Positions 50,776 through 60,720 of a stretch of DNA of 64,000 nt are shown one piece after another (the stretch's first letter is position 1; each line of letters opens with the position of its first letter). Position numbers and translations under genes: made by a program. The notes below the pieces were generated by a model that was not told the origin of the DNA, did not search any database, and saw nothing but the letters and a program-made list of their open reading frames with translations. Source of the DNA: Oscillospiraceae bacterium (GTDB taxonomy: Bacteria; Bacillota; Clostridia; Oscillospirales; Ruminococcaceae); contig WRLK01000004.1 of NCBI GenBank assembly GCA_009777635.1, forward strand, positions 23,109 to 87,108. The letters are read 5' to 3'.

Positions 50776-51828
50776 TTATCGGGCCGCCGCCGCTTTAATG
50801 TTTTTTACAAACCGGTCGTACAGAAACACCGTGTCAAGCGGACCGCTGCGCGCCTCGGGATGAAACTGCACGGAAAAAGAGCCGCCGTAGTCAAGCCCTT
50901 CGCATGTGCCGTCGTTTACGTTCATAAAGGAGCTGTCGTCGGCGACCACCGCGTAACCGTGGTTCTGGCTTGTAATATATATGCGTCCCGTCTGTAAATC
51001 CTTGACCGGCTGGTTCGCCCCCCGGTGGCCGAATTTGAGCTTTTTAGTCTTGTATCCTTTTGCCCGCGCTAACAATTGATGCCCGAGGCATGTGCCGAAA
51101 ATCGGCACCCCTGCCTTTATCAGCTCGCGGATCTCCTCAACGATTCCGTCGTTCGCGGGGTCCGCGGGATCGCCGGGGCCGTTCGACAGCATAATTCCGT
51201 GAGGTTTTGTTTTTAAAATTTCATCGGCAGGCGTGTCGTGCGGGAAGCTTAATACTTCACAATCCCGCGCTTTAAGCGCCTCAGATATAGCGCGCTTTGC
51301 GCCGAAATCCATCATCGCCACGCGAAATGAGCCGTCGCTTAGCTTCTCAACCGCACTTGATGAAACGGCGGCGACGGAGCCCTTGACGGAATAGCCCCTT
51401 ACTTCGTCAAGGTCGGCGTCCGTCGGTTGCGATACGGTGATTTTTCCGTTCATTACTCCATTTTCGCGAATCATTTTTGTAAGCGCGCGCGTATCGATAC
51501 CGCAAAGCCCGATAATACCGCGTTCTTTCAGGAAAGCGTCGAGGTCTGCCGTGCTTCTGAAGTTTGAGGGATGCTTGCACGGATGCTTTACGATGTACGC
51601 TTTCGCCGCAACGGACGAGCTTTCAAAATCAGATGGGATCACGCCGTAATTGCCGATGAGCGGGAAAGTCTGAAGGACTATCTGCCCGTAATGGCTTGGG
51701 TCGGTCAATGTTTCCAGGTAGCCGGTCATCCCGGTGGTAAAAACTATCTCCCCCGTGACGCCGCCATAAGCGCCGAATGGCACTCCCTCAAAGACCGTGC
51801 CGTTTTCAAGTATTAGGTATGCGGTCAT
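50776..51828 (-). CDS. carA: Carbamoyl-phosphate synthase small subunit
   Basis: MTAYLILENGTVFEGVPFGAYGGVTGEIVFTTGMTGYLETLTDPS; GTCLGHQLLA. Confidence 0.96.
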   Translation of the reverse strand: MTAYLILENGTVFEGVPFGAYGGVTGEIVFTTGMTGYLETLTDPSHYGQIVLQTFPLIGNYGVIPSDFESSSVAAKAYIVKHPCKHPSNFRSTADLDAFLKERGIIGLCGIDTRALTKMIRENGVMNGKITVSQPTDADLDEVRGYSVKGSVAAVSSSAVEKLSDGSFRVAMMDFGAKRAISEALKARDCEVLSFPHDTPADEILKTKPHGIMLSNGPGDPADPANDGIVEEIRELIKAGVPIFGTCLGHQLLARAKGYKTKKLKFGHRGANQPVKDLQTGRIYITSQNHGYAVVADDSSFMNVNDGTCEGLDYGGSFSVQFHPEARSGPLDTVFLYDRFVKNIKAAAAR

Positions 51829-51928
51829 TTTTTAAAGTACTCCTCTCAAAAACATCCTTTTCTCTCGCGCCGCTGGGCCGTCTCCGGCAAAACATGCTGT
51901 GCAGAAAGGCAACGCGCTTTCTGTAGCT

Positions 51929-52498
51929 TTAAGTCTCATAAGTTTTTAGTATCCCCTCGGCGACCTCCCTTTTCGTAAAACGCATATCCATCGCCTGTTT
52001 TTCGATAAAGCGGTGGGCTTCCTTTTCGCCCATATTCATATAGGATATCAACAGGCATTTCGCTCGGTCCACAATGCGTATATCCTCGATTTTTTGTTTC
52101 AGCTTTGCATTTTCGGCCTGAGCCCGCCGCAACCTACTTTGCGCAGCCCCTGCCAATTTCAGCGCCGACCAAAAAACGGCTTTGTTTACCGGCTTTGAGA
52201 TTGTCAGAACGCCGTCGTCCTCGCAAATGGCGGACACCGCGTCAAAGTATTCGCTCTTTACCACCAGTATGACTTGTAAAGCCCCATTTAAGGCGACTTG
52301 GCGGGAAAAGCTTTCCCCTGACTCGTCACGAAGCGGCGCGTTAATAATCATTAAATCGAAATCGCGTTCTAAAAGAAGCCTTCGCGCCTCGCCGCAGGAC
52401 CGTATGGCTGCGATTTGATGAAAGCCTGCCGCGTTTAGCAGCTCGGTAAGGGTCTCCGTCCCTTTTTCCGAACATGAGACAATCAGTACGCTGTCCAT
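51929..52498 (-). CDS. Response-regulator-like protein with C-terminal ANTAR RNA-binding domain
   Basis: 189 aa; C-terminus KIEDIRIVDRAKCLLISYMNMGEKEAHRFIEKQAMDMRFTKREVAEGIL is ANTAR-like; downstream of glnA. Confidence 0.88.
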   Translation of the reverse strand: MDSVLIVSCSEKGTETLTELLNAAGFHQIAAIRSCGEARRLLLERDFDLMIINAPLRDESGESFSRQVALNGALQVILVVKSEYFDAVSAICEDDGVLTISKPVNKAVFWSALKLAGAAQSRLRRAQAENAKLKQKIEDIRIVDRAKCLLISYMNMGEKEAHRFIEKQAMDMRFTKREVAEGILKTYET

Positions 52499-52527
52499 CC
52501 CATCGCCCCCTCCTATCAGCTGACATT

Positions 52528-52545
52528 TAGAAGCTGTTCACATAG
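52528..52545. mobile_element. Solo MITE terminus (copy F, weak)
   Basis: TA|GAAGCTGTTCACATAG versus TA|GGGTCTGTTCACATGAG (copy D). Confidence 0.3.
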
Positions 52546-52587
52546 CTCAAAACACCGTTACCGCGGCGATTTTCTCGCCATAATGGG

Positions 52588-53910
52588 TTAATAATTATGG
52601 AAGTAGCGTTCCTTATAAAAGGCTGTCTTATCTTTTGCCGCGTGAAAATCCGCGGCCTCGGCTTTTTTAATTGTAAGATACTTTAACATCAGCTCCCCGC
52701 CAATCACGGTTTTTATAAATTCGCTTGCTTCGGCAAGCCTGATTGCCGAATCCAAGCTGTCCGGCAGCGTCGCTAAGTCTTTTGTGACGCTTTTGTCCGC
52801 GGTGTATAAGTCGGCGTCAACAGCGGGCGGCAGAGCAAGACCGTTTTCGATCCCGTCAAGTCCCGCCGAAAGAATCAGGGCAAACGCGAGATAAGGGTTG
52901 AGCGACGGGTCGGGCGAGCGCAATTCAATCCTGACTTTTTCGCCGGACGCGGCTGGGATTCTTATGAGCTGCGAGCGGTTTTGGTGCGACCATGACACAT
53001 ATTTGGGAGCTTCATACGCGCCAAAGCGCTCGTATGAATTTGCAAGCGGATTGAGAAACAGCGTCATTTCAGGAGCTTTTGAGAGGATACCCGCCAAAAA
53101 GCTTTCCGCAGTATCCGAGTGCTCGCCGCTGTCCGCGTTTTTGAAAATGTTGCACCCTTTATGCGTGAGCGATAGGTTTACATGAAGGCCGTTTCCTGCC
53201 AAGTCCGGTATCGGCTTCGGCATAAACGACGCGAACAGGCCTCCGCGCGCGGCAATCGCCTTGACGACCGATTTGAACGTCAAAAAGTTATCGGCGCAGC
53301 TAAGGGCGTTTGAGAATCTGAAGTCTATCTCGTTTTGACCCGGACCGCGTTCATGGTGCGAAGTTTCCGGCATTATGCCCATTTCCTCAAGCGTCAGGCA
53401 TATTTCGCGGCGTATATCCTCGCCCTTGTCAAGGGGCGAGACGTCAAGATACCCGCCCTTGTCGAGCGTTATATCGGTCGCCTCGCCGTCGTCGCCGGTC
53501 TTAAACAGATAAAACTCGCATTCCGCGCCAACCTTGCAGGCGTAACCCATTTTTTCGTATCTTTCGGCTACTTGCCTTAACAGAAACCTGCCGTCATGCA
53601 AAAACACCGAGCCGTCCGGAGTCTTAATGTCGCAGTAAAAGCGCGCGACCCTGCCGGGCCCCGGCCTCCAGGGCAGCACCGAGAGCGTGGCGGGGTCCGG
53701 GAACAGGAACAGGTCGGACGCTGTCACATCGCGAAAGCCGCGTATCGCGCCCGCGTCAAAGGACACCCCGCTTTCAAACGCGGACTGAAGCTCATCCGAC
53801 ATAATGGAAATATTCTTTTGAAATCCCAAAAGATCGCAAAAGCTAAGCCGTATAAACTTAACGTCATTCTCCCTTACGAATTCCAATACCTCGCTAGCGG
53901 TAGTGTTCAT
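52588..53910 (-). CDS. glnA: Glutamine synthetase type I
   Basis: 440 aa; VKFIRLSFCDLLGFQKNISIM, GRVARFYCDIKTPDGS, NEIDFRF, GNGLHVNLSL. Confidence 0.95.
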   Translation of the reverse strand: MNTTASEVLEFVRENDVKFIRLSFCDLLGFQKNISIMSDELQSAFESGVSFDAGAIRGFRDVTASDLFLFPDPATLSVLPWRPGPGRVARFYCDIKTPDGSVFLHDGRFLLRQVAERYEKMGYACKVGAECEFYLFKTGDDGEATDITLDKGGYLDVSPLDKGEDIRREICLTLEEMGIMPETSHHERGPGQNEIDFRFSNALSCADNFLTFKSVVKAIAARGGLFASFMPKPIPDLAGNGLHVNLSLTHKGCNIFKNADSGEHSDTAESFLAGILSKAPEMTLFLNPLANSYERFGAYEAPKYVSWSHQNRSQLIRIPAASGEKVRIELRSPDPSLNPYLAFALILSAGLDGIENGLALPPAVDADLYTADKSVTKDLATLPDSLDSAIRLAEASEFIKTVIGGELMLKYLTIKKAEAADFHAAKDKTAFYKERYFHNY

Positions 53911-53924
53911 GCGGATTTCTCCTC

Positions 53925-55742
53925 CTATTCTACGGTCACGCTTTTTGCCAGATTGCGCGGCTTATCTATGTCAAGACCCTTGTTTGCCGCCACATAATAG
54001 CTCAATAGCTGCATAACTATCACGGACAGCGACGGCGAAAGCAATTCGGGAACCTCCGGCAAGCCGATACAAGATATTATACCATCAGGATGGACGTCCT
54101 GACAAGAACCAATCATAAGCACCTTGGCTCCGCGGCTTGCCACCTGCTCTATGTTGCTCATAATCTTCCCGCGCAACCTCCCGCAGCCCGATATCGCAAC
54201 GACCAGGGTATTCTCCTCCACAAGCGCGATTGCGCCGTGTTTCAGCTCGCCGCCCGCATACGCCTCCGAGTGCACGTAGGATATCTCCTTGAGCTTGAGG
54301 GAGCCCTCAAGCGCGATTGCGTAATCGATATTTCTGCCGATAAAAAAAATATTTTTATATCCGACGCATGTTGACGCGTATTTCTGGATTGAATCGACAT
54401 TCTTTAGAACCTGCGCCGCCTTATCGGGCAGGGCCGCAATTTCCGCCAGCAGCTCCTGCTCAGATTCGCGCGAAATCCTGCTAAGCTTTGCGGCAAACCT
54501 GACCGCCAGTATATACAAAAGCACAAGCTGCGCCGAAAATGCTTTTGTCGTCGCAACTGCGATCTCCGGCCCCGCCGCCGTAAACAGGCAGGAGTCCGAT
54601 TCCTTTGCGATTGTGCTTCCCACAACATTGACAATGGCAAGGGTTTTTGCGCCCTTTGCCTTCGCTTCCCGCATGGCCGCGATCGTATCGGCGGTCTCGC
54701 CGGACTGGCTAATTAAAATAACAAGCGTTTTCTCATCGACAACGGCGTCCTTATACCTGAATTCGCTTGCAAGCTCCACTTCGACGGAAATCCTGCAAAT
54801 CCGCTCGAATACATATCTTGCCACAACGCCCGCGTTATACGCCGAGCCGCAGGCCGTGATTACGAGCTTATCAATACTTGTGACGTCAATGCTTTCGATC
54901 GGCTCTTTGTTGTCTCCCTTAATAGATTGCACAGTATCTCTTAGCACCCTTGGCTGCTCCATGATTTCCTTGAGCATGAAATGCTCATACCCGCCCTTTT
55001 CGGCGCTGTCGACGCTCCATGTCACGGTTTCAAGCGTCTTTTGGACAGGTTCCTTATCCATATTAAAAAACCGCACCCCGTCCTTTGTGAGTGCCGCGAT
55101 TTCATTGTCGCTTAAGTAATAAACCTTGTTTGTGTATTTAAGTACGGCAGGCACGTCGGACGCGATAAACTGCCCGTGTTCGCAAACACCGATAATCAGG
55201 GGATTGTCTTTCTTGACGGCGATAAGCGTATCGGGATCGTCAGCGCACATGATTCCGAGAGCGAAGGAGCCTTCCAGCGCCCTTGTCACCCGTATGACGG
55301 TATCGAGCAAATCGTCGCCCCGATATTTTTGTGCGTAGTATTCGGCAAGCTGCGCTATCGCCTCACTGTCGGTCTTAGAGGAAAACTCTATCCCCTTTGG
55401 CACAAGCCGCTCTTTTATATCCTTATAGTTTTCAATGATGCCGTTGTGGACGACGGCGATTTTATTCCGGCTTCCCAAATGGGGATGGGAGTTTTCGTCC
55501 GACGGCTCCCCGTGTGTCGCCCAGCGTGTATGACCGATGCCCATACGGCTTTTGAGCGGCTGATCCTTTAGCCTTTCCTCAAGCGCCGCAAGACGGCCCT
55601 TTTGCTTGACTACGCCGAAGCCGTCCTCTACGCAAACCGCGATCCCCGCCGAATCGTACCCGCGGTATTCAAGTTTTTTCAGTCCTTCGATAATGATGGG
55701 GACAGCGTTTTCCTCTCCCACATAGCCGATAATTCCGCACAT
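53925..55742 (-). CDS. glmS: Glutamine--fructose-6-phosphate aminotransferase (isomerising)
   Basis: MCGIIGYVGEENAVPIIIEGLKKLEYRGYDSAGIAV; MGIGHTRWATHGEPSDENSHPH. Confidence 0.97.
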   Translation of the reverse strand: MCGIIGYVGEENAVPIIIEGLKKLEYRGYDSAGIAVCVEDGFGVVKQKGRLAALEERLKDQPLKSRMGIGHTRWATHGEPSDENSHPHLGSRNKIAVVHNGIIENYKDIKERLVPKGIEFSSKTDSEAIAQLAEYYAQKYRGDDLLDTVIRVTRALEGSFALGIMCADDPDTLIAVKKDNPLIIGVCEHGQFIASDVPAVLKYTNKVYYLSDNEIAALTKDGVRFFNMDKEPVQKTLETVTWSVDSAEKGGYEHFMLKEIMEQPRVLRDTVQSIKGDNKEPIESIDVTSIDKLVITACGSAYNAGVVARYVFERICRISVEVELASEFRYKDAVVDEKTLVILISQSGETADTIAAMREAKAKGAKTLAIVNVVGSTIAKESDSCLFTAAGPEIAVATTKAFSAQLVLLYILAVRFAAKLSRISRESEQELLAEIAALPDKAAQVLKNVDSIQKYASTCVGYKNIFFIGRNIDYAIALEGSLKLKEISYVHSEAYAGGELKHGAIALVEENTLVVAISGCGRLRGKIMSNIEQVASRGAKVLMIGSCQDVHPDGIISCIGLPEVPELLSPSLSVIVMQLLSYYVAANKGLDIDKPRNLAKSVTVE

Positions 55743-55763
55743 AATCACAATGCCTCCTGTCGT

Positions 55764-56486
55764 TTAGTTCGCTGTATACAATTGCTTATACGGGTTTCTC
55801 GCGTTCGGCCTTAAAAGCATAAACCTGTCTTTCATAATTTTCCGGACGTCAATGCCGAAGTATCCGGCGAATTTTGTGATGTACGGCTCAATTTCGCTCA
55901 AATCACCGGCGACCGCCGCCGTCACCTGCGCCGGTAAGTTAACGAGCTCCTTTTCCGTCCTGATGTAGATCGTTCCGCCGTGCATGCCGGTTCCCGTGAA
56001 GTTTCCCACGGGTACGTCCTTTGAGCCGATGCCAAGCACCACAATCAGGCCGCCTGCAAGATATTCGCCCAAAAAGCTGCCCACCTCGCCGCCTATGATG
56101 ATTACCGGCTTTTTATCCTTGTATTCCTTCATATGTATCCCGGTCCTGTAGCCGGCGTTTCCCTTTACATAGATATTCCCGCCGCGCATGGCGTAGCCCA
56201 GCGCGTCGCCCGCGCTGCCGTCTATGATAATTTCCCCGTCGTTCATCGTGTCGCCGACGGCGTCCTGCGCGTTGCCGTTGACCCTGATTACCGCCCCGTC
56301 AAGATAAGCGCCAAGTGCGTTGCCGGGCGTGCCGTTTATGGTAATTGTTTTGCCTTTCGCGCCGCTTCCGATAAACCTCTGGCCGTAACAATCGTCTATA
56401 CCGACGTCGCCTTTGGCTAACCTCACGCGCTCGTTTAACTCTTTGAAGCCAAGATTTGCAGCCGATATGTTCACCTTAACCATCAC
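55764..56486 (-). CDS. Glutamate synthase GXGXG domain subunit (GltB3-type)
   Basis: 240 aa; GDALGYAMRGGNIYVKGNAGYRTGIHMKEYKDKKPVIIIGGEVGSFLGEYLAGGLIVVLG. Confidence 0.9.
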   Translation of the reverse strand: MMVKVNISAANLGFKELNERVRLAKGDVGIDDCYGQRFIGSGAKGKTITINGTPGNALGAYLDGAVIRVNGNAQDAVGDTMNDGEIIIDGSAGDALGYAMRGGNIYVKGNAGYRTGIHMKEYKDKKPVIIIGGEVGSFLGEYLAGGLIVVLGIGSKDVPVGNFTGTGMHGGTIYIRTEKELVNLPAQVTAAVAGDLSEIEPYITKFAGYFGIDVRKIMKDRFMLLRPNARNPYKQLYTAN

Positions 56487-57751
56487 TCCAATACGATGTA
56501 CTCATCCCGCCCCGCCCCGACGGACACGTATTTTATCGGGCAGCCTACGGCGTCCTCAATAAAGCGGATATACCTTATCGCCGCGTCAGGCAATTCATCC
56601 GGCTTGCGGCATTTCGATATATCCGTCTTAAATCCGTCTAAGTATTCATAAACGGGCTTTGCCCTTAAAAGCCTGTCGCCAAAAGGAAAGCGATCGGTTT
56701 TCACCCCGTCTGTCTCATACTCGACACAGACGGGAATTTTGTCCATATAGGAAAGCACGTCCAGTTTCGTCAGCGCGAGCTCATCCGCCCCCTGAACCTG
56801 TATACCGTACCGGCTTGCCGGAACGTCAAATCCGCCGACGCGCCGCTTCCTGCCGGTGGCGGCGCCGTACTCCGATCCGGCTTCACGCAGCTCATCGGCT
56901 TTTGCTCCAAACATTTCCACGGTAAACGGCCCTTCGCCCACGCAGCTTGAATATGCTTTCATAACGCCGATCACGCGGTCAAGCTTCATTCCCGGTATCC
57001 CCGCGCCGCAAGTTGCGTAGGAAGCCAAAGTCTGCGATGACGTCGTGTACGGATAAATGCCGTATTCGATGTCCCTGAGCGCTCCGAGCTGCGCCTCAAA
57101 GAGAATGTCTTTCCCTGACAAAACAGCTTTAGAAAGGTATTCCGACGTGTCGGCGATATACGGGCAAAGCCGCTTGCCGTATTCATGAAGCCAGCGCATC
57201 GTATCCGTTAATTCGGCTTTTCCGCCGTAGCCCGTAAGGGTGAGATTTTTCCATTCAATTATATCGGAAAGCTTTTGTTTCAGCGTCCTAAAATCAAGCA
57301 GATCGCCCATGCGCAGGCCCTTTTTGAGATACTTGTCGCCGTATACCGGCGCGATTCCGCGCCTGGTGGAGCCATACCGCTTATCGCTGAGGCGCTCCTC
57401 CTCCAGGATATCCTGTGTTTTGTGGTAAGGCATACAGATAAAGGCTTTGTCGCTTATTTTCAGATTCTCAGGCGTAACTTTTACGCCTTTTTCCCAAAGC
57501 GTATCGATTTCGCCGCACAGATGCTCCAAATCGACGACCATGCCGCAGCCCATGACATTTACGACGCCGTCGCGCAAAATTCCTGACGGCATCAGGTTTA
57601 AGATAAACTTCCCCCTGTCGTTGATGACCGTATGCCCCGCGTTGTTGCCGCCCTGATACCGGCAGATTACGCCGTACCCCTCCGACAGCAGGTCGACCAT
57701 GCGGCCTTTGCCCTCATCTCCCCAGTTTATGCCGACTATCGCTGTAAGCAT
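56483..57751 (-). CDS. purA: Adenylosuccinate synthetase
   Basis: MLTAIVGINWGDEGKGRMVDLLSEGYGVICRYQGGNNAGHTV. Confidence 0.95.
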   Translation of the reverse strand: MLTAIVGINWGDEGKGRMVDLLSEGYGVICRYQGGNNAGHTVINDRGKFILNLMPSGILRDGVVNVMGCGMVVDLEHLCGEIDTLWEKGVKVTPENLKISDKAFICMPYHKTQDILEEERLSDKRYGSTRRGIAPVYGDKYLKKGLRMGDLLDFRTLKQKLSDIIEWKNLTLTGYGGKAELTDTMRWLHEYGKRLCPYIADTSEYLSKAVLSGKDILFEAQLGALRDIEYGIYPYTTSSQTLASYATCGAGIPGMKLDRVIGVMKAYSSCVGEGPFTVEMFGAKADELREAGSEYGAATGRKRRVGGFDVPASRYGIQVQGADELALTKLDVLSYMDKIPVCVEYETDGVKTDRFPFGDRLLRAKPVYEYLDGFKTDISKCRKPDELPDAAIRYIRFIEDAVGCPIKYVSVGAGRDEYIVLE

Positions 57752-57766
57752 ATCACATTTGCCTCC

Positions 57767-59194
57767 TCACACCGTTATCGTGACGTTTACGCCCAACAGA
57801 CCGCGGTTTGCGTCAAGAACCGTTTTTATCTTCGCGAGAAATTCCTCCGTCTGCTCCTTTGCCATGCCCGTGAACTTATCGGCGCTGAGTATATCTTCCA
57901 TTTCCGGTTCGGTCAAATCAAACGCCTTATCGTTTAGAATGCGGGCGATCAAATCGTTTTCCCCGCCGTCCTGTTTGATTTTCCCCGCCGCCGCCTGCGA
58001 ATGCACGCGTATCCTTTCATGTAGCGCCTGCCTATCTCCGCCTTTTTTGACGCAGTGCATCAATATGTTTTCAGTCGCCATGAACGGCAGCTCATCGTCC
58101 AGATGTTTTTGGATTATTTTGGGGTAAACGGTGAGCCCGCCCGCTACATTAATCACAAGCGACAGTATCGCGTCGGTTGCAAGGAATGCTTCAGGAATCG
58201 ATATGCGCCTGTTCGCCGAGTCGTCAAGCGTCCGCTCAAGCCACTGGGCGCTTGCCGTGAGCGCCGGATTGAGCGCGTTCACCGTCACATACCGGGCAAG
58301 GGATGCGATGCGTTCGCTTCGCATGGGGTTGCGCTTATACGCCATCGCGCTTGAGCCTATCTGCCCTGCTTCAAAGGGCTCGTCGACTTCTTTTAGGTGC
58401 GACAGCAGCCGTATGTCGTTTGAAAACTTATACGCGCTCTGCGCGATGCCCGACAGCACCGAAAGCGTGTAGTAATCGGATTTACGCGTATATGTCTGGC
58501 CGCTTGCGGCGTATATCCCTGAAAACCCCATTTTACCGGCAATTTTGCGTTCAAGCTCCCGCACCTTTTCATGGTCGCCGTCAAACAGCGAAAGAAAGCT
58601 CGCGCCTGTTCCGGTCGTACCCTTGCAGCCGAGCAGCTTCAGGTTCCCTATAACAAACTCAAGCTGTTCGAGGTCCATCAGCAAATCCTGAATCCATAAC
58701 GCGGCGCGTTTTCCGGCCGTCGTGGGCTGCGCCGCCTGAAAGTGGGTATACGCAAGGCAGGGCAGCGCTTTATGCTTATCCGCGAAATCATACAGCTTTG
58801 AAAGCGCGTTTACCAAAAGCTTTTTTATGTGCAGCAGCGCCTCGCGCTGCAAAATGATGTCGGTGTTGTCGCCCACATAGCATGATGTCGCGCCAAGGTG
58901 TATGACCGGCTTTGCAAGCGGGCATTGCACTCCAAACGCGAGGATGTGCGCCATGACGTCGTGGCGCGTTTCAGCTTCAAACCGCGCCGCATCTTTATAG
59001 TTTATGTCGTGTATATGCGCTTTCATCTCGTTTATCTGATCTTCGCTTATCACAAGGCCGAGCTCCTTTTGGCTTTCGGCGAGCGCGACCCACAGCTTGC
59101 GCCATGTGGAAAACTTGTTGTCGTCGGAGAAAATCATCTGCATCTCCGCGCTGGAATAGCGCTTGCACAGGGGGTTTTCATATCGGTCGGTCAT
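57767..59194 (-). CDS. purB: Adenylosuccinate lyase
   Basis: VIHLGATSCYVGDNTD; GSSAMAYKRNPMRSERI. Confidence 0.95.
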   Translation of the reverse strand: MTDRYENPLCKRYSSAEMQMIFSDDNKFSTWRKLWVALAESQKELGLVISEDQINEMKAHIHDINYKDAARFEAETRHDVMAHILAFGVQCPLAKPVIHLGATSCYVGDNTDIILQREALLHIKKLLVNALSKLYDFADKHKALPCLAYTHFQAAQPTTAGKRAALWIQDLLMDLEQLEFVIGNLKLLGCKGTTGTGASFLSLFDGDHEKVRELERKIAGKMGFSGIYAASGQTYTRKSDYYTLSVLSGIAQSAYKFSNDIRLLSHLKEVDEPFEAGQIGSSAMAYKRNPMRSERIASLARYVTVNALNPALTASAQWLERTLDDSANRRISIPEAFLATDAILSLVINVAGGLTVYPKIIQKHLDDELPFMATENILMHCVKKGGDRQALHERIRVHSQAAAGKIKQDGGENDLIARILNDKAFDLTEPEMEDILSADKFTGMAKEQTEEFLAKIKTVLDANRGLLGVNVTITV

Positions 59195-59214
59195 TTTTTG
59201 TCCTCCTAAAGGGT

Positions 59215-60720
59215 TTATTCGCCGGCGTGTTTAACGCCGAGTATCTGAAGTTCCTTCTCGTTTAAGCCCACGCCTCTCAGCATTGCGCGGTTGCCCTTTA
59301 AACTTTCTATCGAGTTAATCCCCATGCCGCCCATCATTTCTTTTAATTCATGTCTCCATGCGTTCATCAGGTTTACAAGCCGCTTGTATCCAATTTCCGG
59401 ATTCATCCGCTTTACAAGCTCCGGCACCTGCGTTGCGATGCCCCAATTGCATTTGCCGCCATGACAGCTTCTGCAAAGGTGGCAGCCAAGCGCCAGAAGC
59501 GCCGCCGTCGCTATATACACGCAGTCCGCGCCTAAAGCGACCGCTTTTACGATATCGGCGCTCGAGCGGATACTTCCGCCGACGACGATTGAAACATTGC
59601 CGCGGATACCCTCGTCCCGCAATCGCTGGTCGACGCTTGAAAGCGCAAGCTCAACCGGGATTCCGACATGGTCTCGTATGCGCGTGGGCGCCGCTCCCGT
59701 ACCGCCGCGAAAGCCGTCGATCGCGATGATGTCCGCACCGCTTCTGGCGATGCCGCTTGCAATCGCCGATATGTTGTGGACTGCCGCAATCTTTACAATG
59801 ACCGGCTTTGTATACCCCGTCGCTTCCTTCAGCGAATAGACGAGCTGCCGCAAATCCTCGATCGAGTAAATGTCGTGGTGCGGGGCGGGCGATATAGCGT
59901 CGCTGCCTTCCGGTATCATCCTGGTGCGCGAAACGTCCCCGACGATTTTAGCGCCCGGCAAATGGCCTCCGATACCGGGCTTCGCGCCCTGTCCCATCTT
60001 TATTTCAACAGCTGCGCCGCTGTTTAAGTACTGCGTATGGACTCCGAAACGCCCCGACGCCACTTGAACGACAGTATGCTTTCCGTATTTGTAAAAGTCC
60101 TCATGCAGTCCGCCTTCGCCGGTATTATAGAGGATGCCGAGCTCCTCGGCGGCGCGCGCCAAGCTCTCGTGCGCGTTATAGCTGATGGAGCCGTAGCTCA
60201 TTGCCGAAAACATCGCCGGCATCGACAGGAAGAGCTGCGGCGGAAGATTGTTTTTAATCCCGCCGTCTTTACCGCGCTCAATCAGCGTAGGCTTTGCGCC
60301 TAGGAATACCTTTGTTTCCATCGGCTCGCGCAGGGGGTCTATTGACGGATTTGTAACCTGCGAAGCGTTTAAGAGAAGCTTGTCGAAATACACGGGATAA
60401 TCTTCAGGGTTACCCATGCTTGAAAGCAGCACACCGCCGCTGCTTGCCTGACGGTAAAGCTCGTTTATGGTTTTGCCGCTCCAGTTTTTGTTCCCTTTAT
60501 ATGTATTGCCGCTTTTGACAATTTTAAGCGCCCTTGTCGGACACAAAGAAACGCACCGGTGACAGCACACGCATTTTGCGTCGTCGCATACTATCCTGTT
60601 TGCGCCGGCTAAGTATTCGTGCGCTTCATTCGCGCATTGGCGCTCACATGCGCGGCAGGCGATGCACCTGTCGGGATTCCTTACGACCTCATAGTCCGGA
60701 TACAAAAAATTCAAAGGCAT
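59215..60720 (-). CDS. Glutamate synthase central/FMN domain subunit with N-terminal ferredoxin domain (GltB2-type)
   Basis: CIACRACERQC...CVCCHRCVSLCP; GQGAKPGIGGHLPGAKIVGDVSRTR; IDGFRGGTGAAP. Confidence 0.93.
   Translation of the reverse strand: MPLNFLYPDYEVVRNPDRCIACRACERQCANEAHEYLAGANRIVCDDAKCVCCHRCVSLCPTRALKIVKSGNTYKGNKNWSGKTINELYRQASSGGVLLSSMGNPEDYPVYFDKLLLNASQVTNPSIDPLREPMETKVFLGAKPTLIERGKDGGIKNNLPPQLFLSMPAMFSAMSYGSISYNAHESLARAAEELGILYNTGEGGLHEDFYKYGKHTVVQVASGRFGVHTQYLNSGAAVEIKMGQGAKPGIGGHLPGAKIVGDVSRTRMIPEGSDAISPAPHHDIYSIEDLRQLVYSLKEATGYTKPVIVKIAAVHNISAIASGIARSGADIIAIDGFRGGTGAAPTRIRDHVGIPVELALSSVDQRLRDEGIRGNVSIVVGGSIRSSADIVKAVALGADCVYIATAALLALGCHLCRSCHGGKCNWGIATQVPELVKRMNPEIGYKRLVNLMNAWRHELKEMMGGMGINSIESLKGNRAMLRGVGLNEKELQILGVKHAGE

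Noticed and set aside
53911-55763. Looked for a glmS ribozyme upstream of glmS
   Set aside because: Only about 21 nt separate the GXGXG gene and glmS; no room for the ribozyme.
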